A stretch of DNA of 64,000 nucleotides from Holophagales bacterium (GTDB taxonomy: Bacteria; Acidobacteriota; Thermoanaerobaculia; UBA5066): NCBI GenBank assembly GCA_016716705.1, contig JADJVF010000006.1, positions 124,001 to 188,000 of the forward strand, read 5' to 3'. Positions 16,649 to 25,680 of the stretch are shown here, in pieces (position 1 is the stretch's first letter; each line of letters begins with the position of its first letter). Position numbers and translations under genes: made by a program. The notes under the pieces are model-generated. The model was not told the origin of the DNA. It did no database searches and saw nothing but the letters and a program-made list of their open reading frames with translations.

Positions 16649-17956
16649 TTACCCGGGGGCGGGGTCTTCTCCGGTGTCACCGACCGCGTCGAGGGTCGCG
16701 GCGCGGAAGCACTCTTCGAGGTTCTCGGCGACGAGGTCGACGCCGTGAGGGTCGAGCTTGCCCGACTCGACGAACCGTCGAAGGTGCCCGAGGATCTCCT
16801 CTGCCTCGAGGGGACCCCGGTACGGGCGGTTCTGCGCGAGCGCCTGGAAGACGTCGGCGATGGCGAGGAGGCGGGCGGGGAGAGGAATCTCCTCGGCCCG
16901 AGTCCGGAACGGGTAGCCCTTCCCGCTCAGACCCTCGTGGTGGGTGCCGGCCCAGGTGGCTATTTCGCGGAGGGGCTCGACCCGGCTCAGGATCTGGAAC
17001 GTCTCGAAGGCGTGCCGTTCGATCGTGGCGAACTCCCCCTTGTCGAGGGGGGAGGTCTTCTCGAGGACCTCGTCGGGAACCCGGAGCTTCCCGAGATCGT
17101 GAAGGAGTCCGGCGATCCGGAGCCGTGTGCAGGTCCCTTCGTCGAGGCCGGCGAGATGTCCCAGCAGGGTGGCGAGACGCGCGACGGCGGTGGAGTGAGA
17201 TGCCGTGAAGGGGCTCTTTCCGTCCACGATCCGGGCGAACAGGAGCGCCAGGTCGGTCAGGCCCGAGAGCGGGACGGTCCGGTGGCGCTCGACCCGCATC
17301 TCGTCCCGCAGCGCGCGCTCGAGGTGGTGCGGCTCGAGCGTGAGCCAGAACGCCTCGGCCGCGGAGGCCTCGAGAAAGGCGCCCACGGCTTCTTCGGCGA
17401 AGCTCGTCCCCGACCGCGCAAAGACCCATCGGCGGATCTCGTCCGTCTCGAGGAGCGGATCGCGTTCCCTGTGGCTCTGGAGAAGCGCGTCGACCCGGTC
17501 GGCGAGGAAGACGAGGTTCGCGAGGAGAGCGGTCCGTGGGCCGGCCTCCCGGCTGGCGGGAGAGTCCCACGGGGTGTGGTGAAGGCGGACGATGGCGGCC
17601 ACTCGAGACAGCGGCTCGAACCGCGCGAGGAGGTCGCCGCCCGCGTCGGCGTGGCCGTGGGCCTCCTCGAAAGAGAGGTCCGCGTCGAGGAGCTTCCTGT
17701 GAAGCCGGGTGGTCGAGACGCCACAGTCGTGGAGGACGGCCGCGAGGAGGAGGTCGGTCCGTTCTCCCTCCTCGAGGGAAAGCGAGCGGCCGCACGCCGC
17801 GGCCATGAAGGCGACCCGCTTGCCGTGCTGAACGACCTGGGTTCCGACGAGGTCCAGGGCGTCCGAGAGGGCGAGCACCACCTCGTTGAGGTCGATCCGC
17901 TCGAGGTCCGAACCCCCGGGGCCGGGGGGCGAATCGAGTCCGGGGGCCGTTCTCAT
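16649..17956 (-). CDS. HD-domain / HD-GYP cyclic-di-GMP phosphodiesterase-like protein
   Basis: A 435-residue protein with two HD-type halves. The N-terminal half has AAVLHDCGVSTTRLH and VRLHHTPWD. The C-terminal half is a fuller HD-GYP domain: HSTAVARLATLLG, LLHDLGKLRVPDEVLEK, IERHAFET, and HHEGLSGKGYP, which matches the HHExxxGxGYP signature. HD-GYP enzymes hydrolyse cyclic di-GMP to GMP. Here the domain has no receiver or PAS sensor, so it is probably controlled by the first HD half. The ATG at 17956 is the first start giving a compact protein; the frame stays open much further upstream, but that part only mirrors the FAD oxidoreductase gene on the other strand. Confidence 0.8.
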   Translation of the reverse strand: MRTAPGLDSPPGPGGSDLERIDLNEVVLALSDALDLVGTQVVQHGKRVAFMAAACGRSLSLEEGERTDLLLAAVLHDCGVSTTRLHRKLLDADLSFEEAHGHADAGGDLLARFEPLSRVAAIVRLHHTPWDSPASREAGPRTALLANLVFLADRVDALLQSHRERDPLLETDEIRRWVFARSGTSFAEEAVGAFLEASAAEAFWLTLEPHHLERALRDEMRVERHRTVPLSGLTDLALLFARIVDGKSPFTASHSTAVARLATLLGHLAGLDEGTCTRLRIAGLLHDLGKLRVPDEVLEKTSPLDKGEFATIERHAFETFQILSRVEPLREIATWAGTHHEGLSGKGYPFRTRAEEIPLPARLLAIADVFQALAQNRPYRGPLEAEEILGHLRRFVESGKLDPHGVDLVAENLEECFRAATLDAVGDTGEDPAPG

Positions 17957-18154
17957 CAGCGGTTCCTCCAAAGCCCTCCCTCGGCGGGGTGCCGGCACCC
18001 TGCGCTTCGTCGACCGGAGGGAGTCTGTCGGGCGATCGTACTCCGCGCGGGGGCGAGGGGGTGGTCCGTTGAACGACCGTTCGGACGCGTCGCGTGACGC
18101 AATCCCATCCGCCGATCCGTTTCGTAGGAGGGGGGCGGAACGGGGGGAGAACAC

Positions 18155-19411
18155 TTGAAGCTGGCGGTCGTCGGAACGGGGATCTCGGGGCTGTCGGCGG
18201 CGTGGCGGCTGCACGGAAGGCACGACGTCCGGGTGTTCGAGCGGGAAGGGCGCCCGGGAGGGCACAGCCACACCGTGGGCGTCGACGACGGCGGCCGGGA
18301 AGTGCCGGTCGACACGGGTTTCCTCGTCTTCAACGAGGTGACCTACCCGAACCTGGTGAAGCTCTTCGCCACGCTCGGCGTCCCGACGAAGGCGAGCGAC
18401 ATGTCGTTCTCCGTCCGGTGCGAGAGTTGCGACCTCGAATGGTGCGGAACGGGTCTCGCGGGCGTCTTCGCCCAGCCGGCGAACCTCCTTCGCCCCTCGT
18501 TCCACGGGATGCTCCTCGAGATCGCCCGCTTCAACCGCGAAGCGCCGCGGCTCCTCGACGAACCGGGGGCGGAGTCGCTGACCCTCTCGGCGTACCTCGA
18601 TCGCGAGCGGTATGGCGCCGCCTTCCGGAACCACTACCTCGTTCCGATGGCCGCGTCGGTCTGGTCGTCCGGACCGGCCGCGATGGAGACGTTCCCTGCG
18701 GCGACCCTCGTGAGGTTCTTCCTGAACCACGGCTTCCTCGGCGTGACGACCCAGTTCCCGTGGCGGACGGTCGACGGAGGAAGCCGCGAGTACGTGCGGC
18801 GCTTGACGGCCTCGTTCCGGGACCGGATTCACCTCGGAAACCCCGTCGCGACCGTCCGGCGCGACGCTCACGGCGTCGAGCTCGTCTTCGACGACGGCGG
18901 TTCGCAGAGATTCGACGGGGTCGTGATCGCCGCCCACGCCGACGAGGCGCTCGCGATGCTCGAGGAGCCGACGGAGGACGAGAAGCGGCTTCTGGGCGCC
19001 TGGAGCTACTCGACAAACGAGACGCTTCTCCACTCCGACCCGTCCTTCCTCCCCCGCCGGAGCGGGGCGCGGGCGGCGTGGAACTACCACCTCGACGACT
19101 GTGCCCGGCCCTGGACGTCCGCCACGCTGAACTACTGGATCAACCGTCTCCAGGGGCTTCCCACGAAGACAGACTGGATCGTCTCCCTGAACCCGACGCG
19201 GGAGCCGGCGGAGGGTTCGGTCGCCAGGAGGCTCACGTACACCCACCCGATCTTCACCCGCGAGAGCGTGGCCACGCAGGCCGAGCTGCCGACGCTGAAC
19301 GGGAAGCTCCTCACCTGGTTCTGCGGCGCCTACTTCGGCTACGGCTTCCACGAAGACGGGCTCGCCTCCGGCCTCGCCGCCGCGGCCTCGCTCGGGGCGG
19401 AGCCGTGGTGA
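18155..19411 (+). CDS. NAD(P)/FAD-binding amine-oxidase-like oxidoreductase
   Basis: A 418-residue flavoprotein. The N-terminal dinucleotide-binding motif is KLAVVGTGISGLSAAWRLHG, followed by the ADP-ribose Glu in VFEREGRPGGHSHT. DTGFLVFNEVTYPNLVKLF and the C-terminal WFCGAYFGYGFHEDGLASGLAAA are marks of the family regularly found beside DUF1365 and CFA-type methyltransferase genes. It probably oxidises or desaturates a lipid chain, but that is inferred from the neighbours. TTG start, with GGGGGGAGAACAC just upstream. It overlaps the next gene by four bases and leads a five-gene run of coupled genes. Confidence 0.8.
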   Translation: MKLAVVGTGISGLSAAWRLHGRHDVRVFEREGRPGGHSHTVGVDDGGREVPVDTGFLVFNEVTYPNLVKLFATLGVPTKASDMSFSVRCESCDLEWCGTGLAGVFAQPANLLRPSFHGMLLEIARFNREAPRLLDEPGAESLTLSAYLDRERYGAAFRNHYLVPMAASVWSSGPAAMETFPAATLVRFFLNHGFLGVTTQFPWRTVDGGSREYVRRLTASFRDRIHLGNPVATVRRDAHGVELVFDDGGSQRFDGVVIAAHADEALAMLEEPTEDEKRLLGAWSYSTNETLLHSDPSFLPRRSGARAAWNYHLDDCARPWTSATLNYWINRLQGLPTKTDWIVSLNPTREPAEGSVARRLTYTHPIFTRESVATQAELPTLNGKLLTWFCGAYFGYGFHEDGLASGLAAAASLGAEPW

Positions 19412-20190
19412 GGCCGCCCCTCGCCTCCTGCATCTACGAGGGGACGGTTCGACACCGGCGCCTCTCCCCGAAGGCGCACGCCTTCTCCTACCCGGTCTAC
19501 GAGCTCTACCTCGACCTCGACGAGCTGCCGCGGATCGAGGCGGAGGTCGGCCTCTTCCGTCACAACGGCCGCGGGCTGAACGCACTCCGGGACCGGGACT
19601 ACATGGGGCCCGGAGAGCGACCTGTGAAGGAGAAGCTCCGGGACTGGCTTGCGGCCCGAGGTGTCGATCTCGGGGAGAGGCGGGTCTTCCTCCTCACGCA
19701 CGTCCGGGTCCTCGGCTACGCCTTCAACCCGGTGAACACCTACTACGTCTTCGGCGCCGACGGGCGGCTCGACCTCGCCGTCGCCGAGATCAACAACACG
19801 TTCGGCGAGACCTTCGGCTACGTCCTGAACCGGCGAGGAGACGGGAAGGGGATATCGACGCCCCGTTTCCCGAAGGTCTTCCACATCTCCCCGTTCCTCC
19901 CCATGAGGATGGAGTACGAGTTCCACCTCTCGCTCCCCGGCGAAAGTCTCGCCGTTCACGTCGACGACTTCGAGAACGGGGAGAAGGTCTTCGACGCCAC
20001 CTTCACCGGGCGCCGCGAGCCGCTCACGACCGCGGCCCTCGCCCGCGCCCTTGCCCGCAACCCCCTCATGCCCGTCCGGGTCATCGCCTGGATCCACTGG
20101 CAGGCGCTGAAGCTGTGGCTGAAGAATGTCCCCGTCTTCACCCGTCCGGAGCCTCCGGCCGGGCTGATCCACTCGAGGAGAGCCGCGTGA
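19408..20190 (+). CDS. DUF1365 protein of the CFA-synthase gene cluster
   Basis: A 260-residue protein with the DUF1365 blocks: CIYEGTVRHRRLSPKAHAFSYPVY at the N-terminus, VFLLTHVRVLGYAFNPVNTYYVF in the middle, then EINNTFGETFGYVL and FPKVFHISPFLPMRMEY. The family has no proven reaction but is nearly always coded with an FAD oxidoreductase and a cyclopropane-fatty-acid-type methyltransferase, as here. GTG start inside the stop of the gene before (GTGA), and the same overlap with the gene after, so it must be produced in step with them. Confidence 0.85.
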   Translation: MRPPLASCIYEGTVRHRRLSPKAHAFSYPVYELYLDLDELPRIEAEVGLFRHNGRGLNALRDRDYMGPGERPVKEKLRDWLAARGVDLGERRVFLLTHVRVLGYAFNPVNTYYVFGADGRLDLAVAEINNTFGETFGYVLNRRGDGKGISTPRFPKVFHISPFLPMRMEYEFHLSLPGESLAVHVDDFENGEKVFDATFTGRREPLTTAALARALARNPLMPVRVIAWIHWQALKLWLKNVPVFTRPEPPAGLIHSRRAA

Positions 20191-21478
20191 CGTCGTTCGA
20201 CACCACCTCCGACGCCCTCGCACCGGAGAGAACCGCTCCGGGAGCCCTCGACCGTCTCGCGACCCGCCTCGTCCTGCGCGCCCTCGACGGGCTCGAAGCG
20301 GGGGGCGGTCGTCCTGACGCTGCCCGACGGGACGACGATGCGTTTCGGCCGCGAGGGCGCCCGGCCGATCCGTCTCGTCGCGCACAGCTGGAGGCCGCTC
20401 CGGGCGCTCGTCCTCGGCGGCGATCTCGGCGCCGCCGAGGCTTTCCTCGACGGCGAGTGGTCGACGGACGACCTTCCGGGCCTCGTCCGGCTCTTCGTCG
20501 CCAACGCCCCTCTCTTCGACCGCGAAACGTGGCTGACGCGCGCTGGCGGGCGCCGGCAACCGCCTCCTCCACGCCCTGAACCGGAACACCCGGGCCGGGT
20601 CGCGACGGAACATCCGGGCGCACTACGATCTCGGCAACGAGCTCTACCGCCTCTTCCTCGACCCGTCGATGACGTACTCGTGCGCCCTCTTCGAGACGGG
20701 TCGCGAGTCGCTCGAGGAAGCCCAGCAGAAGAAGCTCCGGCGGATCGCGGAGAAGGCGCGGATCCGGCCGGGCGACCACGTCCTCGAGATCGGTTGCGGC
20801 TGGGGCTCGTTCGCCTGCCTCGCCGCGAAAGAGCTCGGGGCTCTCGTCACCGGGATCACCCTTTCGGCCGAGCAGGCGGCCTGGGCGCGGGAGCGAGTCG
20901 AGCGGGAGGGGCTGTCGGACCGGGTGGAGATCCGTCTCGTCGACTACCGCGACCTCCCCGCGGAGGGGAAGACGTACGATCGGGTCGTGTCGATCGAGAT
21001 GCTGGAGGCGGTGGGCTACCGATACCTCCCCGGGTACTTCGAGACGGTGGATCGCCTCCTCGCCCCGGAGGGGATTGCCGTGATCCAGTCGATCACCGTT
21101 CCGGACGACCGGCACGAGCGCCTCCTGAGGCGCCCGGACTTCATCCAGAAGCACGTCTTCCCCGGGAGCCACTGCCCGTCCGTCGGCGCGATCGCCGCGG
21201 CCGTCGCGGCCCGCTCGCGCCTCCTGATCCACCACCTCGAGGACGTCGGCGTCCACTACGCCGAGACGCTCCGGCGCTGGCGTGAGGCGTTCCTGGCGAA
21301 CCTCCCGCGGGTGCGCCAGCTCGGATACGACGAGCGCTTCGTCCGGCTCTGGGACTTCTACCTCTCCTACTGCGAGGGGGGCTTTGCCACGAGGCACCTC
21401 GGTGACGTCCAGCTCGTCCTGACCCGCTCGGGAAACCGTGCCCTCGGGCCGATCCCGGGCACCTCGGACGTCGCGTGA
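20187..21478 (+). CDS. Cyclopropane-fatty-acyl-phospholipid-synthase family methyltransferase (two frameshifts)
   Basis: About 430 residues after repair. An N-terminal SCP2-like region (LPDGTTMRFGREGARPIRLV, FLDGEWSTDDLPGLVRLF) is followed by the methyltransferase fold: RRNIRAHYDLGNELYRLFLD, MTYSCALF, VLEIGCGWGSFA and IEMLEAVG. These enzymes transfer a methyl from S-adenosylmethionine to the double bond of membrane lipid chains. Break one: a G run of six at 20300-20305 has one G too many. Break two: at 20536-20544 a GC dinucleotide is missing (or one base is extra), joining DRETWLTRA to LAGAGNRLLHAL. GTG start overlapping DUF1365; its TGA is overlapped by the next gene. Product could be a cyclopropane or methyl-branched chain. 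Confidence 0.8.
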
Positions 21479-22014
21479 TCGAATTCCTGCACCGGCGGCT
21501 CGTCCGTCCCGTCCTCGAGCAGCTGACGCAGGGCCTATCTCCCGACGCGATCGCGCTGACGATCGCCGTCGGGCTCGCGATCGCCGTCATCCCGGTCGTC
21601 GGGACGACGACGGTCCTCTGCACGACGGCCGCGATCGTCCTTCGGCTCAACCAGCCCCTCATCCAGGCGATCAACTACCTCTCGTTTCCCCTCCAGCTCG
21701 CCTTCATCGTCCCGTACCTGCGGCTCGGGCGGCTCCTCTTCGGGGGTGCGGCCATCCACATGTCGGCGCAGGAGCTCGCGGCCTTCGTCACCTCGCGACC
21801 GGCGGAAGCCTTCGCGGCGCTCTGGCGGGTGACGCTCCAGGCGCTCGGAGCCTGGTTCCTCACGGTACCGCTCATCGTGGCCGTGATCTTCTTCGCCCTC
21901 CGGCCCGTTCTCAGGGGCGTGGCGCGTCGACTTCGGCCAGGGACCACGGCGGGAGCCGAGCCCGCCCTGGAGGCCGCGCCGGTCCCGGTCGTCGAGGAGC
22001 CGGATGGGCGCTGA
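21475..22014 (+). CDS. DUF2062 inner-membrane protein
   Basis: A 179-residue membrane protein. The family block is GLSPDAIALTIAVGLAIAVIPVVGTTT, followed by LRLNQPLIQAINYLSFPLQLAF, giving two long hydrophobic helices, and a third near VPLIVAVIFFALRPVL. The tail is Pro- and Glu-rich. DUF2062 proteins have no assigned function. GTG start inside the stop of the CFA-type gene (GTGA), so it belongs to the lipid operon and may help with access of the enzymes to the membrane; that is inference. Confidence 0.8.
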   Translation: MIEFLHRRLVRPVLEQLTQGLSPDAIALTIAVGLAIAVIPVVGTTTVLCTTAAIVLRLNQPLIQAINYLSFPLQLAFIVPYLRLGRLLFGGAAIHMSAQELAAFVTSRPAEAFAALWRVTLQALGAWFLTVPLIVAVIFFALRPVLRGVARRLRPGTTAGAEPALEAAPVPVVEEPDGR

Positions 22015-22053
22015 AGCGCTCGTCCCCCGGCTCCCGAGAAAGAGCTGACTTCG

Positions 22054-23094
22054 ATGTGGTACGACCCGCTGCTCGAACGGGGGCTCCTCCCCGACGTCCT
22101 CGTGCGCCGGAAGATCCGCGAGCTCCTCCGGCAGCGCCTCGCGGACGAGAAGGCGGACGACGCGCAGGAGGCGCTCGCCCGGGAGGAGCGGCTCGTCCTG
22201 GAAATGCGCGAGAGCGCCGTCGCCCTGGCGACGGCGGAGGCGAACGAGCAGCACTACGAGGTGCCTCCCGCCTTCTACGAGCTCGTCCTCGGCGCTCACC
22301 GGAAGTACTCCTCCGGCCTCTTCTCGGAAGGGGTTACGACGCTCGACGCCGCCGAGGCGGCGATGCTCGCCCTCACCTGCGAGCGGGCGCGTCTCGCCGA
22401 CGGCCAGAACGTCCTCGAGCTCGGCTGCGGGTGGGGCTCGCTCACGCTGTGGATGGCCGAGCGCTATCCCGGGTCGCGCGTCGTCGCGGTGTCGAACTCG
22501 AAGGACCAGCGGGAGTACATCGAGGGGAAGGCGGCCGAGCGCAACCTGACGAACCTGAAGGTCGTCACGTGCGACATGAACGTCTTCGACCCGGCGACCG
22601 GCCCGGCGTTCGACCGGGTCGTCTCGGTGGAGATGTTCGAGCACATGCGCAACTGGCCCGAGCTCCTCGGCCGGATCGCGTCCTGGCTGAAGCCCGACGG
22701 ACGCCTCTTTCTCCACGTCTTCTCGCACCGCGACGTGTCGTACCCCTATGTCGCGCGGGACGAAAGCGACTGGATGGCGAGGAACTTCTTCACCGGCGGC
22801 CTGATGCCCTCCGACCACCTCCTCCTCCGCTTTCCCGAGCACCTCTTCGTGGAGGAGCGCTGGCGCGTGAACGGCATGCACTACGCGCGCACCGCCGAGG
22901 CGTGGCTCGCGAACCTCGACCGGAACCGCGGGGCGGCGAGGAAGCTCTTCGCGAAGACCTACGGGCCGGGGGTCGCGCGGCGGAAGGTCGTCGAGTGGAG
23001 GCTCTTCTTCATGGCCTGCGCCGAGCTCTTCGCACACAGGGGCGGGAACGAGTGGATGGTCTCCCACTACCGGCTGAGGCGCCGGTACGCCTGA
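22054..23094 (+). CDS. Second CFA-like SAM-dependent methyltransferase
   Basis: A 346-residue class I methyltransferase. The SAM site is NVLELGCGWGSLTLWMAERYPGS. EQHYEVPPAFYELVLGAHRKYSSGLF and VVSVEMFEHMRNWPELL resemble the CFA synthase branch that also contains coclaurine-type N-methyltransferases. It differs from the first methyltransferase of the operon in lacking the SCP2-like front part. It lies 39 bases after DUF2062, close enough for the same transcript, and ends before a small gap to msrA. It may act on a second position of the same lipid or on a small amine. Confidence 0.8.
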   Translation: MWYDPLLERGLLPDVLVRRKIRELLRQRLADEKADDAQEALAREERLVLEMRESAVALATAEANEQHYEVPPAFYELVLGAHRKYSSGLFSEGVTTLDAAEAAMLALTCERARLADGQNVLELGCGWGSLTLWMAERYPGSRVVAVSNSKDQREYIEGKAAERNLTNLKVVTCDMNVFDPATGPAFDRVVSVEMFEHMRNWPELLGRIASWLKPDGRLFLHVFSHRDVSYPYVARDESDWMARNFFTGGLMPSDHLLLRFPEHLFVEERWRVNGMHYARTAEAWLANLDRNRGAARKLFAKTYGPGVARRKVVEWRLFFMACAELFAHRGGNEWMVSHYRLRRRYA

Positions 23095-23176
23095 GGGCGG
23101 CGGACCCCAGACGGGGTAGCGCCGCTCGCCGTCGTCGCGGGTAGACTCCGGTGCATCCCATCCCGGAGGTGACGCC

Positions 23177-23830
23177 GTGCTGTTCGACAAGAACAAGCTC
23201 CGCCTTCCCGACTCCGAGGACGCCCTCGAGGGGCGCAAGACGCCGATGGCCGTGACGAACCGGCACTTCGTGAACGGACGGGAGATCCTTCCCCCGTTCC
23301 CCGCCGGGCTCGAGCAGACCGTCTTCGGCATGGGCTGCTTCTGGGGCGCCGAGAAGACGTTCTGGACGCTCCCGGGCGTCTACACGACGGCGGTGGGGTA
23401 CGCGGGCGGCCTCACCCCGAACCCGACGTACAAGGAGCTCTGCACGGGGCGCACGGGGCACGCCGAGGTCGTCCTCGTCGTCTTCGACCCGGGGCAGGTC
23501 TCCTTCGAGCAGCTCCTGAAGCTCTTCTTCGAGAAGCACGACCCGACGCAGGGGATGCGCCAGGGCAACGACGTCGGGACGCAGTACCGCTCGGCGATCT
23601 ACACGCACGGGGATGCGCAGGCGCGCGCCGCCGTCGCGGTGCGCGACGCCTACCAGGACGTCCTCTCCTCGCGGGGCTACGACCCGATCACGACCGAGAT
23701 CCGGCCGGCGGGCCCTTTCTACTACGCCGAAGATGCCCACCAGCAGTACCTCGCGAAGAACCCGGGCGGCTACTGCGGCCTGGGCGGGATCGGGATCGCG
23801 TGTCCGGTGGGCACCGGGGTTCGGGGCTGA
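23177..23830 (+). CDS. msrA: Peptide methionine-S-sulfoxide reductase A
   Basis: A 217-residue MsrA, which reduces the S epimer of methionine sulfoxide in proteins. The active Cys is in FGMGCFWGAEKTFW at residues 50-63. GVYTTAVGYAGG, GHAEVVLVVFDP and DVGTQYRSAIY are standard. A resolving Cys is seen near the C-terminus (GGYCGLGGIGIACPVG). GTG start, with a CCGGAGGTGACGCC ribosome site. Oxidant-repair genes commonly lie near unsaturated-lipid gene sets, but no shared control is visible here. Confidence 0.92.
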   Translation: MLFDKNKLRLPDSEDALEGRKTPMAVTNRHFVNGREILPPFPAGLEQTVFGMGCFWGAEKTFWTLPGVYTTAVGYAGGLTPNPTYKELCTGRTGHAEVVLVVFDPGQVSFEQLLKLFFEKHDPTQGMRQGNDVGTQYRSAIYTHGDAQARAAVAVRDAYQDVLSSRGYDPITTEIRPAGPFYYAEDAHQQYLAKNPGGYCGLGGIGIACPVGTGVRG

Positions 23831-24195
23831 AGCAGGGCCGCGGGAGAGGAAGACCGGGCTCCAGGGCGAGGCCGAAACGTCTCGCGATTCAGGCGCGGCG
23901 GGGCGGCGCCGGGGGGGGGGGGGGGGGCCCGCCCCGCCGGGGGGCCGGGGGGGGGGGCCCCGGCGGCCGGGGGGGGTCGGCCACGGGCGGTCTCAGGCTC
24001 TGTGCATCGACTGGCTGTAGCGGGCAGGAGGGGTCCCCGCAGGGCGTCCGAGCACCCGCGGGATCCCGCATGGTTCCGCCGAGCAGGCCGCCGATCAGGC
24101 GGCGCGGAGAGGGGCGGGGGGCGGGTCCTACCCACACGCACCGGAGCGCCGTTCAGTGGAAAATCAAGACCTGACCTTGACTCCCTGACCCCTGG
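23831..24195. other. Intergenic region of about 365 bases with extreme G runs
   Basis: No gene is supported here. The stretch from 23900 to 23980 is nearly all G and C in long runs. The rest is ordinary GC-rich spacer with no recognisable promoter, tRNA or repeat. The M64-like peptidase gene ends at the right edge, pointing left, so this is a convergent junction where a terminator would be expected, yet I see no good hairpin with a T tract. Confidence 0.6.
23911..23976 (+). repeat. Clustered poly-G runs (17, 6, 11 and 8 bases)
   Basis: G runs at 23911-23927, 23939-23944, 23947-23957 and 23969-23976 are separated by short C-rich pieces. Four G runs this close could fold into a G-quadruplex on the plus strand. 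Runs of this length are also what unreliable base calling or a bad contig join produces, and the many frameshifts elsewhere in the window make that reading serious. Confidence 0.7.
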
Positions 24196-25635
24196 CTACC
24201 GGTAGCTGTCGACCACCTTCTCGATGGCGCGGCGGCAGACGGGGCAGAAGCCGGCGTCGGTGCGGGTGAACATGATGCAGTCGGCCGAGGAGCGGTAGAG
24301 GCCCTTCGCCTCGTAGGCGGCTCCCTCGAAGGCGCCGACCTTTCCCATGAACTTCTCCTTCGCGAAGAAGGCCGCTTCGACCTTCTTCTGCTCGCGGAAG
24401 AGGTCGTCGATGGCGGTCGGCGGCGCGCCGGCGGCCAGGAGCGCCTTGCGACGAGCCTGGAAGTCGCGGGAGGTCTTCTCGAAGGCCTCCTTCGACCACG
24501 GCGTCGGGAGCGGCGTCCCGGCCGCGACGAGGTCCTTCCACTTGAGAGTGGCGGGGTCCTTCAGGGCCGTGACGTTCGGCTCCCAGGGCTCGGGGAGGTC
24601 GGCGGCGCCGGTCTCGTAGGCGACGTCCGAGGTGTAGTACTCGTCGGCGAGGGCGGCGAAGTGGTGGCCGAACTCGTGGACGAAGACGTAGTCGGCGAAG
24701 CCCGTGTCGGCCGAGGCCGTCGCCTGGTGGTTGTAGATGCCGCCGCCGCCGTACTGCGCGTCGTTGACGAGGATCTCGAGGACGTCGTACGGCGCCTGGG
24801 CCGCCGCGTCGCGCAGGGCGCGATCGTCGTAGGTGAGGACGTAGCGCTCGGAGCCGAAGACGTTGTACTGGACCTGCAGCGGCGTCCGGCGGAAGAGCTT
24901 CGACTGCGGACGGTGCACACCCCCTTCGCCCGAGGGAAGGTCGAGGGCGCGGACGTTGAAGTCGGCCTTGCGGCTCTTGAACGGCTCGTAGCGGAAGAGC
25001 GTGTCGACCATCCGCTTCACGTCGGAGCGAAACTTCGGCAGGTCCTTCTCCGCGTACCCCTCGCCGAGGACGAGGAGGTCGACCTTCTCCGTCGACGGAC
25101 CGCTCTCGAAGACGGTCCAGACCGCACCGACCTTCGGGGGCGGCGCGGGGTTGACGTCGGGTGAGGCGGGGTCGACGAGCGTCGAGAAGACCTCGCGGAA
25201 GAGGTTCCGCCGGTCGCGCTTCTTCAGGACGACCTGGACAGGCTTCAGCGGCCAGGGGAGACGGAGAGACTCGCGGAAGGTCCGGTGCGTCGACTTCGCC
25301 TCGGGCGTCGTCTCCCACTCGGCGTAGATCGAGGAGTATCCGCGCGCGTAGAGAAGGCGTCCGGTCGCGGGGTCGAGGACCTCGAAGCGGTAGTTCCCGA
25401 GGCCGAGACCGTCGTCGGCGGTCGAGAGGCTACCGGCCCAGGGTCCGTCGTTCAGGATCCGGTCGACGACGACGATCTCGACCCCGCGGCCGCCGGTGTG
25501 GAGGAGGTCGACTCTCATCGTCTGCGGCGTGAACGAGTCGAGGATCGCCGCGGCAGGAGGCGCGCTCGGCGCCGGCGAGGAGACGGCGAGAAAGATGGAC
25601 GTGAAGCCAAGGGCGAGGAGCGTTCGAGTTCTCAT
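24196..25635 (-). CDS. Secreted M64-type metallopeptidase
   Basis: A 479-residue protein with a signal peptide (RTRTLLALGFTSIFLAVSSPAPS). The zinc site is VHEFGHHFAALADEYY, an HExxH motif followed by the ADEYY sequence typical of IgA-peptidase M64-family proteins. KVDLLVLGEGYAEKDLPKF and NHQATASADTGFADY are further family parts. The N-terminal 150 residues look like a beta domain (VDLLHTGGRGVEIVVVDRIL). The C-terminus has CIMFTRTDAGFCPVCRRAI, with three cysteines. I chose the ATG at 25635 because it begins the signal peptide. It probably degrades protein outside the cytoplasm. IgA cleavage is not implied by the family name. Confidence 0.8.
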   Translation of the reverse strand: MRTRTLLALGFTSIFLAVSSPAPSAPPAAAILDSFTPQTMRVDLLHTGGRGVEIVVVDRILNDGPWAGSLSTADDGLGLGNYRFEVLDPATGRLLYARGYSSIYAEWETTPEAKSTHRTFRESLRLPWPLKPVQVVLKKRDRRNLFREVFSTLVDPASPDVNPAPPPKVGAVWTVFESGPSTEKVDLLVLGEGYAEKDLPKFRSDVKRMVDTLFRYEPFKSRKADFNVRALDLPSGEGGVHRPQSKLFRRTPLQVQYNVFGSERYVLTYDDRALRDAAAQAPYDVLEILVNDAQYGGGGIYNHQATASADTGFADYVFVHEFGHHFAALADEYYTSDVAYETGAADLPEPWEPNVTALKDPATLKWKDLVAAGTPLPTPWSKEAFEKTSRDFQARRKALLAAGAPPTAIDDLFREQKKVEAAFFAKEKFMGKVGAFEGAAYEAKGLYRSSADCIMFTRTDAGFCPVCRRAIEKVVDSYR

Positions 25636-25680
25636 GCGGGACCTCGGGGAGATCGTAGCGGACGGGGCTATCCTCGCGGA

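Noticed and set aside
16649..19585. A 978-codon open frame on the minus strand
   Set aside because: Only the part from 17956 down codes for the HD-GYP protein. The rest mirrors the FAD oxidoreductase gene; its peptide is Arg/Pro/Glu-rich with no domain. High GC leaves antisense frames open.
20187..21478. Treating the split CFA-type gene as two small genes
   Set aside because: The pieces line up end to end with one known family, and two small edits restore the whole protein.
24195..24206. Palindrome GCTACCGGTAGC at the end of the M64-like gene as a terminator
   Set aside because: It has no loop and no T tract, and it is largely coding sequence with the stop codon.
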